The notes beneath the pieces are model-generated. The model saw only the letters and a list, made by a program, of their open reading frames with translations, ran no database searches and was not told where the DNA came from. A stretch of 64,000 bases of DNA from Henckelia pumila (Eukaryota > Streptophyta > Magnoliopsida > Lamiales > Gesneriaceae). Shown here piece after piece: positions 35,062-47,300 of this stretch. The stretch is taken from contig NC_133122.1 in the NCBI RefSeq assembly GCF_033568475.1, positions 157,597,361-157,661,360 on the forward strand, in the 5' to 3' direction. Within the stretch, counting starts at the first letter, position 1. Each line of letters opens with the position of its first letter. The translations under genes and the position numbers were made by a program.

Positions 35062-36105
35062 TTAATCAATGTCCTCGAAATCATTTGAAAAATCAGCAGC
35101 ATCGAAATGAGTTGAACCACTTAAATGGTTACTGTTTTCAACAAAATTGGTCTCTTTTCTTTTTTCCTTTATCGATTCTTTATAGAGCTTACATAGGTGC
35201 TCAGGGGTTCGACAAATATGTGATCAATTTCCTGAAGTGCCACATCTATAACAAAATCTCTCAGATCTTTTTGAGTGATTTTCATTTTCACTCGTGTTTT
35301 CATGCTGCCTTTTTGGTGGGTGGTTCGTGACGTTTTTTTTAGATGAGTTATTGAAGTAATTATCTCGATTATTTTCATATCCACGGCCGCGACCAAGACC
35401 ACGATCATTTTTACGTCCACGTCCACGCTCACGTCCTCGACCTCGTCCACGACCAAAATCTTGTCTATGCCTTTGATTTTGGTTTTCATTTTTAATTACG
35501 ACATTTGCTTCTGGAAATACCGTTGATCCAGTGGGTCGGGATTGATGATTTCTCACTAACAATTCGTTGTTCTTTTCCGTCACAAGAAGACATGCGATTA
35601 GTTCAGAGTTATCTCGAAAATCCATACACTTTATACTGTTGTTGTAGAGTTATATTTGATGCGTGGAATGTGAAAAATGTGTTTTCAAGCATTTTCATTT
35701 CAGTAACAACATGTCCACAAAATTTTAATTGCGAGACTATTCGATACATCGCAGAATTGTAATCACTGACTCTTTTAAAGTCTTCGAATCTCAACGTATT
35801 CCATTCATCACGGGCGGTCGGAAGTATAACTTCCCTCATATGCTCAAATCTTTCTTTCAGACCTTTCCATAAAATCATTGGGTGTTTTTCTGTGAGATAT
35901 TCACATTTCAATCCTTCATCAAGATGTCAACGTAAAAAAAAATCATAGACTTTGTTTTTTCTTGTGAGGATGATATATTATTTTTTTTGATGATATCACT
36001 TAGACCCAATGACTCAAGATGCATCTCTACATTGAGAGTCCATGACATATAATTATTTCCAGTGATATCAAGCGCAACGAATTCAATCTTTGTCAAATTT
36101 GACAT
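35062..36105 (-). pseudogene. gag of copia element C
   Basis: It starts MSNLTKIEFVALDITGNNY, a typical copia gag beginning, with LKERFEHMREVILP and EWNTLRFEDFKRV following. An Arg/Gly-rich stretch (GRGRGRGRERGRGRK) precedes a zinc knuckle CYRCGTSGN-stop, in which the usual His is Asn and the next Trp is TGA. Frame changes occur near 35910 and 35620. It ends DFEDID at 35062. Element D lies just downstream, between gag and protease. Confidence 0.88.
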
Positions 36106-36519
36106 GGTGGTACTAGAAAAATAACAATGCATTTTATTAGTTAATTTACATTAATATGACAACACAAAATAATGAAAAAACGACGAGTACAAATATGTTT
36201 AAAAATAAATAAAAATGTGATTCGGATATTCACCGATAAATACAAGAATCGTAAGCATGATAACCATAATAGTTATAAAAAATAGCCTTAAAAATGTCAT
36301 CATTTTTTTCTTCGAAAAATCGAGTAGAAATTATTTTGAGAGAAAGAGTGAATTTGGTGTGATTGAAAATGAGTTTTAGTGATAATATTTATATGGCAAA
36401 AACTAGTCGTTTGTGACCTTTGGGGATAAAAAAAATTGATTGTGTTGAATAAAAATTTGTGATAATCATGTGATTCATATAATGATAAAATAATTATGTA
36501 TATCATATCACATTATTAT

Positions 36520-36890
36520 AAGATCGGTGTCATAGACATCCTTTTATATAATAACATGAAATTATACGAATATGGTTAGTATATAAATACACAATAATAT
36601 ATATCATATCAAATTATAAGGTCGGTGTCATAGACATCCTTTTATATAATAACATGAAATTATATATTAATATAATTAGTATATATACATAATAAATATA
36701 TATCGTATCACATTATTATAAGGTCGGTGTCATAGACATCCTTTTATATAATAAATGAAATTATATATTAATATAGTTAGTATATATACATAATAAATAT
36801 ATATCATATCACGTTATTATAAGGTCGGTGTCATAGACATCTTTTTATATAATAACATGAAATTATATATTAATATATATACATAGTAAA
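36520..36890. repeat. ~100-bp tandem repeat in copia C leader (4 units)
   Basis: GGTCGGTGTCATAGACATCC recurs at about 36523, 36621, 36723 and 36823, followed by TTTTATATAATAACATGAAATTATA. It lies between the putative primer site and gag. Confidence 0.92.
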
Positions 36891-37002
36891 AATATATAAA
36901 CAGTAAAATAAATATTCTTACTTATTGAATATTTTTGTCTTCTCCTTGTGTTTTGGAGCATCGGAAATTATAGAGAACTTTCGAGCGATCGTGCTGATAA
37001 CG

Positions 37003-37254
37003 TGTTGTGAAAAAGTAAAAATTTATGGTAAAAAGTAAAAACTTCAAAACTCAAAATATATCAAACTCTACACTTCACAAATTTTTTTCTCTCAATTCAA
37101 TTATATTTTTAATCACAAATGAAGACCTATTTATAGATCTCATTTGGAGATTAGTCCAAAAATTAATATATCATCATCTACATCATCACACACTAATTTT
37201 TAACATTTTACAACTCAATATTCAACTTTAAATAATAATAACATATTTTCAACA
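37003..37254 (-). repeat. 5' LTR of copia element C
   Basis: A 252-bp TGTTGAAAAT...CACAACA segment on -, with a TATA box (CTATAAATAG, about 37127-37136). It is followed by CGTTATCAGCACGA, a post-LTR sequence common in plant copia elements. It is called without a partner LTR, so boundaries rest on TG/CA ends and position. Confidence 0.72.
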
Positions 37255-38121
37255 CAATGAATGTTTATTATGATTATGTTTTGTATTTGATCGAGGGACC
37301 CTATATATGAAAAAACTCTTTTGAAAAACAAGCTTTATTACACATTTACATCAACAAGGTATTTAGTTATCTAAGAGATTGTATCATGTGGTCTACTGTG
37401 TAAAATAAAATTCTGGGCAGTCCTCCAATATGTGCTTACACAGCCACAGCCCTAAATTATACTAGCAAAAACACACACACATTATGTGTAAAAACTACAT
37501 AATATACAATAATTAAAAGAAAAATTGAGTGAAAAAAAGATAAAAGAACACGAAATGTTTTATGTTTTTAAAATAATAGAGATGAACGTGAGAGATAGGT
37601 TCAGAAAGTGAGAGTTGAAAAAGTGGGAATAAAATATTATTTTCTTACTACTCTTGTATTATTTTTTTTTTAAAATTTTAATTAGTATAATTAGCGGTAT
37701 TTTAGGATCTTCACGTTAAAATACCAAATGTAGTTACTATGAACCACTCTTCCTTTATTAGATAGTAAGATTAGTATAATTAAGGATATTTTAGGATCTT
37801 CACATTAAAATACCAAATTTAGTTACTATAATAAACCACTTTTAATATATTAAATAGTAAGATATTAACAAGTTATATATTATACATTAACAAGTTATAT
37901 TATATTAATTAAAATAATGTAAACAAAAAGAAATTAAAACAAGGTCATTGAAGAAAAGAATTTTCGTGTCTAGAATTTCTCAAAAAGAAAAAATGAATAC
38001 ATAGACTAGGAAAAAATATTTTTGTGCATGATTTTTGGGTAAATTTTGTTGATTGGAAATTGAATTTATTTATTAAATTTTTTTTGATAAGATTATTATT
38101 ATTATTAATTTTTTGGAATCA

Positions 38122-38160
<39 letters not shown>

Positions 38161-38379
38161 TTTTGAGAGTATTATTATTATTATTATTTTGAGAGAAATA
38201 GAATTGCAACTTTGGTGACTCAAATGCAATTTTATTATTATTATTATTTTTTTTTTTTTTGAGAGTATTATTATTATTATTATTTTGAGAGAAATAGAAT
38301 TGCAACTTTGGTGACTCAAATGCAATTTCCGTATTAACACTCAAGCCATTGTATTTTGCATTTGGGCAGCGGCACCGCC
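37255..38379. other. Upstream region of UFL1
   Basis: AT-rich, no gene seen. It holds an ~89-bp direct duplication at about 37681-37861 (ATTAGTATAATT...CTTCACRTTAAAATACCAAAT). Next come an (ATT)n run at about 38095-38162 and a 68-bp duplication (38165-38233 and 38261-38328) ending 51 bp before the UFL1 start. The promoter and 5' UTR of UFL1 should lie here; no clear TATA box was identified. Confidence 0.7.
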
Positions 38380-41300
38380 ATGGACGAAGAACTGTTGGAA
38401 CTGCAGAGGCAATTCGAGTTCGCCCAGCAGGCAAAATCCAGCATTCGTTTGTCCGATCGAAACGTCGTGGAATTGGTCCAGAAACTGCTACAACTTCAAA
38501 TCATCGATTTTGATCTTCTCCACACCATCTCCGGGAAAGAGTACATCACTCCCGTCAGTATTCATCATCAGTTACTTTTCCGATTATCTGCTTCCTTTTC
38601 TTAAGCGCGTCATTTGTTTGCAGGAGCAATTGAGGAATGAAATTTTTTCAGAAATTGATAAAAGAGGCCGCGTATCGTTGATTGATTTGGCGGATACGAC
38701 AGCGGTTGATTTATACCACGTCGAGAAGCAAGCTCAGCATGTCGTGTCCAGCCACTCCTCGCTTATGTTGATCAACGGAGAAATTTTTTCGAGCGGTTAT
38801 TGGGACACTGTTTCTGAAGAAATTAACGAAAGGCTTCAGGAATGTAGCCAAATTTCTCTAGCAGAGATCGCGGCCCAGCTGCAAGTGGGCTCCGAATTAA
38901 TAGTCTCCGTTTTAGAACCCCGCCTCGGGACTCTGGTACGTACAAGTTTTGAGATTTCTTTTGTTAGAATTACTGTAATTTTGTTACGCATGTGGCTTTA
39001 TGCGGGTTGTGTGACCGATAGATACCTTTTTGTTGTTTGTATAGGTAAAAGGTAGGCTTGAAGGCGGTCAATTGTACACGCCGGCATATGTTGCGCGTGT
39101 GAATGCAATGGTAAGAGGTGCAGCGAGGGGTATTGCTGTTCCAATGAATTTGACAGGGTTGTGGAGCTCATTACTGGTGTTGTTGCATGATATGGATGGG
39201 TCGAGTGCCGTAGCGGTTGACAGTTCTTTTTTCCAGTCACTCTTTAATAGTTTGGTGAAGGAAGGAGAGATACTTGGCTCGCTTCGAGCTGGAGTAAACT
39301 GGACTCCTTCTGTATGTGAGATGACATTTTCTTATGAAAAGTTTTGAACTTTTTTGAAACTGTATGTATTATTGAATGTTACTTGCTGGCTTCATTAGAG
39401 GAATATATGCTCCTGCAAGTGATACTAAGACTTGTAGCTAATTTTGTGGTTAATGGTATTGCAATCAAGTGGTTTTGGCTTATTGTATTATTCTGCAGGT
39501 CTTTGCCATGGCTCAGAAAGAGTACGTGGATGCTTTCTTTTCACAGGTGTGTGATTTTCCTTTTTTCTTCTTGCTTTCTTCTTCTATTGCATATGATTTT
39601 GACATAGATTTGTAGTCTGTGTCTTGAAAAGGGCCGTCACTCCCTTCTTAGAACAATTGTTGAGTCACTTTTAAAATTTTCTTTCTTCATTTAGAAAACC
39701 TTGACTAATTATTTGGCTGTGCTTCTTTTTTTATTTTTTCTCCGTTTTGTATGACTTATAGTTTTGTGACATAGTAGATCATTGCTCATCAAAACAGAAA
39801 TGGATTTACTCAGAATGCTAGATGAAGTTTTCTCCAAAAAAATTATGCTTGTTTTAATTTTCAATCAAATTTTGGTTGCGGACAGAAAATGTATGCGAAC
39901 AATTGGTAAGTGTAGGTCATTGATGAATTATTTTTATGTTTTAAAGTCCAGGAGTACATGCATATAATATAAACTATTTGATTTCTATAAATAAAAATGA
40001 TCCTTCATTTTAATTTCTTTTTTAATAAAAATTAAATACACATAATATTTGGTAATATAACAGTTAATTAATTAAATTTAATTAGTTCACCTTACTAGTT
40101 GATACATTATTTTTTTTTAACCATTAATTTTTTTTTTTAAAATCAATTTAAATATAAGTTCAAATATTGAATAAACTGTAACCAAAACCAAAATCTTATT
40201 CAAGTCATTCAGTTCTGGTTCCATCTTCCATTGAAACTGAAAAAACCATCAATTTCAGAACTGAGATTGGTGGTTTAGTTGTTCCATTATACTTAATACC
40301 AGCACTGTTTTGTTTCTCTCTGCTTTCTCGAATTGATTGATTGCACATTTCGAAGTTGAGGTACTTATTGAGAATTATGTTGCTTGAGCAAATGAAAACT
40401 CTAGGCAATTTCCATATAATTATTTCAAATAGTGTCGAGATTGAAATGATGTACTAAATGCTTATTATTTCATGAATGCAATCCTTTCTTACACAACATG
40501 ATTTAAACATAATAGTAAATAACGTCTACACCGCCCAAAATTGTGGAGCCACAGAAGGTTTGATTCGTTTCCTATCATGGTGCATTTTCTTAATTTTTTT
40601 ATCCACGTGTCAAAGATTGTCAAAAGTGTAAACTGGGATTAACCTAAAAAGAAAGAGGGAGTTCCCGAACAGTAAAATTTTCTTTTCCCACCACCTCTTT
40701 GACTAACATCGTGATGGTGCTTGTGATGTTTGAATTGTCTGTCAATATATTTTCATTTTTCAGTGTCGTAACCATCATACTGCGATGCCATATAATTTTA
40801 ACTTCTTTACGTGTGCCAAACATAGTACTGTTCAAGGATTGTATATGGTCTCATTGTTGTGACCCTGGTACAAGTGTACAAAAAGGCTAATTGGAAGGTG
40901 TGAGACCTCGAATCTCGGTTCTAAACAGCTAATATCGGATTAAACAATAATTAAGTATACAAGATCCAAGACTAAAAGTAATAAAAGAAAGAATTTTTTT
41001 TTTAAAATAACAGTGCCTCGCTCGATCGGTAGAACTCAACCGATCGAGCGAGCAAGAATTGCAAAACTTACTGCGCCGGAAGAAATCCAGCACCGCTCGA
41101 TCGGTAAGATTCAACCGATCGAGCGGGCAAGCATTTTTCAAAACAGAAACTTGGCCCAAAGTCTATCGCTCGATCTGTCAAACTCTACCGATCGAGCGAT
41201 GACAGCACAGAGCTAAAAAAACAGCAGAAAGTCTTGCCAAAGCTCAAGTTCAATACATTCAGAGCTAAAAAAACAGCAGAAAATCTTGCCAAAGCTCAAG

Positions 41301-44300
41301 TTCAATACATTCAATGCATAACAAGGTTCATAATAAATGCAACGACAATATACAAACTTCAATACTCGCATAATCGATACAAACAAATAATAAGAAGTTC
41401 GAGTTCTAAACATGTTCCAACGTAAACTAGATTGACATGCTGATTCGACTTCTAAACCGAGTCCCACTTCTATCTCTCACTCTTGACGCTAACCAGGTTT
41501 TCGCTGACTTGATCCTGCCCCACCTGTTGCCAAGTACACATACAAAACAAAGCAACAGCCGGATAACTCCGGTGAGAATGATATTCCAAAGCAACATAAC
41601 ATGCAATACAAGTAATATATCAACAACATGATATCAAGACAACATATTCAATGTTAAGACAAATGAAATGCATGTCTTTAAATCGGGATATCAACTCTGA
41701 TAAACAAGAGATTTCTGCTATTTTTTTGGGATCCCGAGGATGAGATTACGTAACGACTCACCGACTCTCCCAATCGAGGTGGTGCCACGTATCCCACTCC
41801 CCTAGACTTTGATGCGACTATAAGAAGTATGCTGACACTAGGTGAACTTCTACACCCAGGCCACTCGCAGTATAGCCCCCAAAACGTCTAAACAAAAAGG
41901 GTCGTTCTGCCCGCTGAAATCAAAGGTTTGGCTCAAGATGAATGCATAAGAAAAACATAAAACATTAAGCCATATAACAAAAGCTCAAACAACAAAATAC
42001 AAGTCCCACATTCTAGAACAATTATTGATGCAAGTATGTGATTTAAGGGAAACTCAAGAACCAACTGTCTAGAGTGTGCTATCCGCTAAACGATGACTGT
42101 TTGTACCTTTTGATACGAATAACTCCAACTCTGGATAAGTTACAATAAAAAGGTTATATCAGAAACTATACAACCTAACAACAACTGCTCAAGGTAATCT
42201 CTTTACCGCTCTTCGTCCAACTCTTCGACGATCGACTTCTGCTAACTTTGGGCTCGACAAACTCCAAACGAAACTGTACATAGGCAAAAGATGATCAACA
42301 ACGATGAACAAACCCATTTGCCAAAGTTCTAGGATTCAAACGGTTCAAAATCTCAAAATCTTAAACCGGCGGCATACGACTATAAACTGATCAAACCGAA
42401 AACGTAGCCAGCAGTACAACATTGCAAACAACTCAAATCAATGCTAAAACAACAATAACAAGTCAAATCCAACACATCTCAAAATCTCCAATTTCGAATT
42501 ATGCTTTCGAAAATCATAACAATTTCGAACGACTCTCTATTTCAAAACCGACTGAGAATAAACGATAAGAACTCGTTCAAGAACAACATAACCGAAACTC
42601 AATCGATTCTAACAACATCCGAAAATAGAAGTACAACTGATCGGAGAAATATTTATTATAGAATGAAGCTCTCGCTGCTGTGATCGCTAAGAAGATGGAG
42701 TGAAGAAACCACTCAAAGCCTCATAAATATCTAATAAAATCGATATTTGCATTTTAGTCCCTGAAAATCCCGAAAATTGCAAAATAGACCCTGATAAAAA
42801 ACAAGTCGGCTTTTGAACTCTCTAATCTCCGATTATCTCAAATGAACTCAATTAAGATAAATTTGGGGCGTTACAGAAGGACTCAATATATTTTAATGAT
42901 AGACTGCTATGAAAGAACAGAAAAACTGAGTTGCACCGTTGCAATGACGAAAAACATTAAAAATTTATTCCTCCCCAAGAACTTATGCAATTTCTGATAT
43001 CTTGAGAAAATGGATGAGAACAGAAACCCAGTGAGCTTTCTAGGATTTCAGTGTCCACTTTCAAATGTTAGAATGCTTATGATTTTAATTTTAAATTTTC
43101 GCAAGCAAATCATAAGTTTGAGAAAAGGTTGTATTGTGGATACATGTATTGCCAAAAGTGGTTAGTGCTAATCAATAGAGGTCGCCAATCTGAACCACCT
43201 CCTCAATATGTTTGCTTGTCCCTATTATTATCCATATGTCTGGTATAAATTTGAACTTGAACTAGTTTTCACTTTCCTTCTTGTACTGCAGAATTCCTTC
43301 ATAAGTTATGAAGCCCTCCAGAAACTTGGAAATCCACAACCTATTCAATTACTGCAGGTATCGTCATCAAAGACACCTTTCATTCTCTAATTTTGTGTTT
43401 TATCAAAGATTAAATACACAAAAGAATAAATATAATAATTATATATTTTTAGACAGCATCTCATTGATATGTGAATAAAATCATCAATGTAGTCCCGATA
43501 TCCTGAAGGTATTGCTCTGGCTACTGTCTTTGCTCATGGTTCACTTGTTGAAATGTTGGATGCATCTGTGGAGGATACTATTGAACATGGTAGCTGGTGA
43601 GTTGCGAATTGATATGTTCCTTTTGTCGTTTTACTTCCATTAGTAGTCGTAAAAAATAAAAATTATGGGTATAAATGAGTCGAAGAATGTTGCAATGACT
43701 TGGTTAAAGATTGTCGTCATATTAATATTGCCGTGTGTTTGTTCCTGTTGATTGGCTAGGGTTGAGTTTTACTGACCAAAATCCGATTTGGTGTCAACCA
43801 AGGAGTTGAGATAATCACACTTACATATTTTTTCGTGCTTGTGAATACTGGATGTTGTCTGCTTTGCCAGTAATCGACTTATTTAGTTTGAAACCATGAA
43901 ATTCATTGTATAATTGTTTTATCGTCAGAAGCAATATGTTGTTTATGCTTATGCGTAGGATGAAGTCTTTAGTTAAAATACATTCTTAAATATTACCGAT
44001 GATCAACTCCCATTGTTTATCGGGCCTTAAGGTAATCAAACAAATTCATTATTTAGTTTTGTAGCACCAAGAAGTATAAATGGAATAGAAATCCCAAATC
44101 ATTCTAGGAACTAGGTAGTGTTGACCTTCCGTTCTTTCTCTATTTTTTCTTTAGCTTTTCTCATTTTCATATTATTCAAGTGTACAAGTACAACTTTACA
44201 CATACAGAATAAATTTCATTCATAGGTACCACTGTGTAATTTTCGAAAACAAGTACAGGTGATATTCCTCCAATGATTTGGACCCAAATTTATGATCACG

Positions 44301-47300
44301 CTAATGAAAATAAGAATTTTAGGGACGAACCATGTTTTCCCTGGAGGACTGTAAACCTACCGCAGTTGTTTACTTCTGATTGATGTTGTTATCATTCTAT
44401 GTTTGGTGATATTATTAAAACCTCTCCATTGGTATATGATAGCCTTATTTATGCATAGTTATATTTAATATTATTGTGCAATTCCTCGGTCTATTGAGGA
44501 CTGGGCATCTTTAAATTTCTTTTTACCGCAATACACAACATTGATGGATAATGACTTAAACAAATTATTAAGCAATCCACAATATTGACATTGACTTGAC
44601 AAATTATAGGTCTGTCAGGTAATCTACTATATTGACATATAATGAATTGACAGATTATAGGTCGGTTATGAGGTCCTGCTGAATGCTAGATAAAATTGCT
44701 TCAATTTTAACATCCTTTGTTGCCTGCGGTGCATATAAGATTCTGTTTTTTGTACTTAGTTGTTTTGATATTTTTCCCCTGTGAAATGCAGGTTCAACTC
44801 ACTTTCTGTCTTACCACAATCCTTTGTGCCTGAAGATGCATCTAAGATCCTGTCACTTTGTCCATCTGTTCAAAGATCTCTGAAGGTGATTCATTTGTTT
44901 GCTCTCTTTTTTATGCTATTCGCCTTCCTATTATTTTCTCTCTCCCATTTTTATGACCTTGTCTACTGTTTCAGTCTGGTAAAGCACATATGTTGGGGGA
45001 CTCCTACCTTTTTAGTGAATCTTTTGTCCTGGTAAGTGTCTTGAATTTCTAGGAATACATTTGACTAAGTTTCTGCTTATGTTTTAAAATGTATATTTGT
45101 ATATGAAATGCTTCTATTTTCGAAAATTTGTTCGGACTTGCTTCCATTGTTTCATGATATGTTCTTTCAAGTTCTATATGATTTCAAGCACTGTTAGGAT
45201 TCAGTTGGACATGGGAAAGAATTTCTGAACTATGGCCCCTGTGCGGTGGGATTGTAACCATAGTACGACCTCACTCCTTAATTATGAACTCAAAAGGTGT
45301 TTCATCCCCAAGGGCAGGGTGGTGTAGCTTTATAAGCTACTTTTTATTAGTTTTCAATATTCGATGTGGGACAACTAACATTGCCGACCCCTTGAAAAAC
45401 CGACATCCACTGCAGCCCGCTCTAGACGGCTTTTACTCACCTTTCAGTATTCACTACTCAGTGCATGCACCATGCACCTTAATCCAGCCTATAATTATGC
45501 TTGTGTATGATCTATGTATGCTGATATACTTTTACAGTTTTACTTAAATTGCAATCTCCCTACTGTTATATTTGAACTGATGTTACTTCAATACTTATTA
45601 AAAAATTGTCATTTGCTGTATATGGTCAGTAATTTGTTAATAAATATTTAGGTGTCCTTATCTGTTGTATTTTGTTATCTTTACATGGTGGGTTTTTTCA
45701 AATTAGTGTTTATTAGGCATACTTAATTATTTTCTTGAAAAACTAGAAGGCCAAACCTTATATCAAAGTTCACCATTTTAATCTTGTTACATATTTGCCA
45801 GAACTCTTTTGGACATGTTGAGCACATGCGTTGTTTTATGAAATGCTTATGAAAATTTTCATTTCCATATCCTTTAGAATGATTGTTGATTAACGTAATT
45901 GACAATTTTTATATTTTCACCAGTATTTATTAAACCTTTTTCTAGTTCTAAGAGTTTGATGGTTGAATCAGATGCTAATTCTGATCATACCTTTTCAGTT
46001 TCTTATTGTAATGTAATGCTTATTTGCTGAATATGTTAATTACATCTGATAGGATTTGTTTAATCGCATTGAGAAAGATATGGAAACCTTTCTTGTTTCT
46101 GGACTGCCTGAAGATTCACAATCTGCCAAAGATTCCAAACAAGGGCGTGATGATGTTAGCAGTCTAGCTGATCCAGATGACTTTGATAATCAAAGTGGTA
46201 TCAGACCAATGCCAGAAAAAGGATCCAAGAAGAAAAAGGGGAAATCAATGGGGAATGTTAAAGCAGGGGGTTCTGAAATTGTGCCAGAGTTCCAAGAATC
46301 TGCTGTTGTTAAATCCAAGAAAAACCAGAAAAAGGGGAAAGTTATCCCTGCTTTGCAAGTACCAGATTCCAAATCAGGTTCTAAAAAGTCTAATAGAGTG
46401 GACATCCCTGTCTTTCTATCAGAAGAATCATTAATCCAGAAAATAAAAGAGCTGATCCCCGATTTAGAAGACCAAGGTGCGTGTTTTGTGAAGTTCCAAA
46501 CAGTTCTATAATTTGGAGTCCTTTTTAGTCTTGTGGCTTGACAAAGACTTTTATTACAAAGGTTTAGATGATCCCGAGTCGGTTCTTGCACCTTTGGCAA
46601 ACTATTTGAGGCCCATGCTTCTAAATTCATGGATGGAAAGAAGAAAGGCTGCTTTTACAGAAAATTCTCAGAAAATGAAACGCGTAATCGATAATTTGCA
46701 GCGCAAGCTCGATGAGGTAATGACAGATGTTTCGTTTTTTGCTTGTATAAAATAATTTTCAAATGAAAAATTTTCTTAGATTGTCCTCCCTTTTTATGTT
46801 TGTTGTTTTAAAAAGTATTTGGAGGATGCTCTATGAATAACAGAGTAGTTCCTCTTAATTAGAAGGCATCACATCCAGCACAATTTGTTATGATCTTATG
46901 AAATTTCACCTGATTTCCCATGATATAACTCAGTAGTCTTCTCATGATATCTCTTCTTGTTCGTTTTGATTTCTGAATCTGAAATTGTATAGTCCATAAG
47001 GGAGTATTTGTACAAACCAGTTTTCTATTGACCTCACCATCTTGAATCTTGACCTCCAGGATTTCTTGAACATTCAACTATATGAAAAGGCTCTGGATTT
47101 ATTTGAAGATGACCAGTCAATTTCAGTAAGGCCTTGGTTGAATTTTGACTTGCTCTGTGATCCAATCCTTGCTAGTGCTCAAGGACACGGTTTCCTTTTT
47201 CTGATAGGTTCTTTTGCACAAACATTTGTTACGAACTGCAGCTACCCCGATGGTGGATGCTCTCTTGGTTAACCTGGTAGCTTAATTTGATTTCTCATTT

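Larger units (their letters stand above)
20757..37254 (-). mobile_element. Ty1/copia retrotransposon C, split by element D
   Basis: On -, 5' to 3': LTR 37003-37254, leader with tandem repeats, gag 36105-35062, [element D], protease/integrase/RT/RNase H 24266-20757. Integrase before RT defines Ty1/copia. No 3' LTR or purine tract was found left of 20757, so the 3' end appears lost. Many stops and frameshifts mark it as older than its insert D. Confidence 0.9.

Noticed and set aside
35169..35489. 106-codon - ORF overlapping copia gag
   Set aside because: It is a frame shadow of the Arg/Gly-rich gag stretch.
38024..38434. Asn- and Ile-rich ORFs upstream of UFL1
   Set aside because: They are translations of the (ATT)n microsatellite and its duplication.
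45284..45547. 87-codon ORF in UFL1 intron 8
   Set aside because: It lies wholly inside an intron with good GT-AG borders and has no domain.
46190..46630. 146-codon - ORF opposite UFL1 exon 9
   Set aside because: It is the antisense shadow of the Lys-rich exon.
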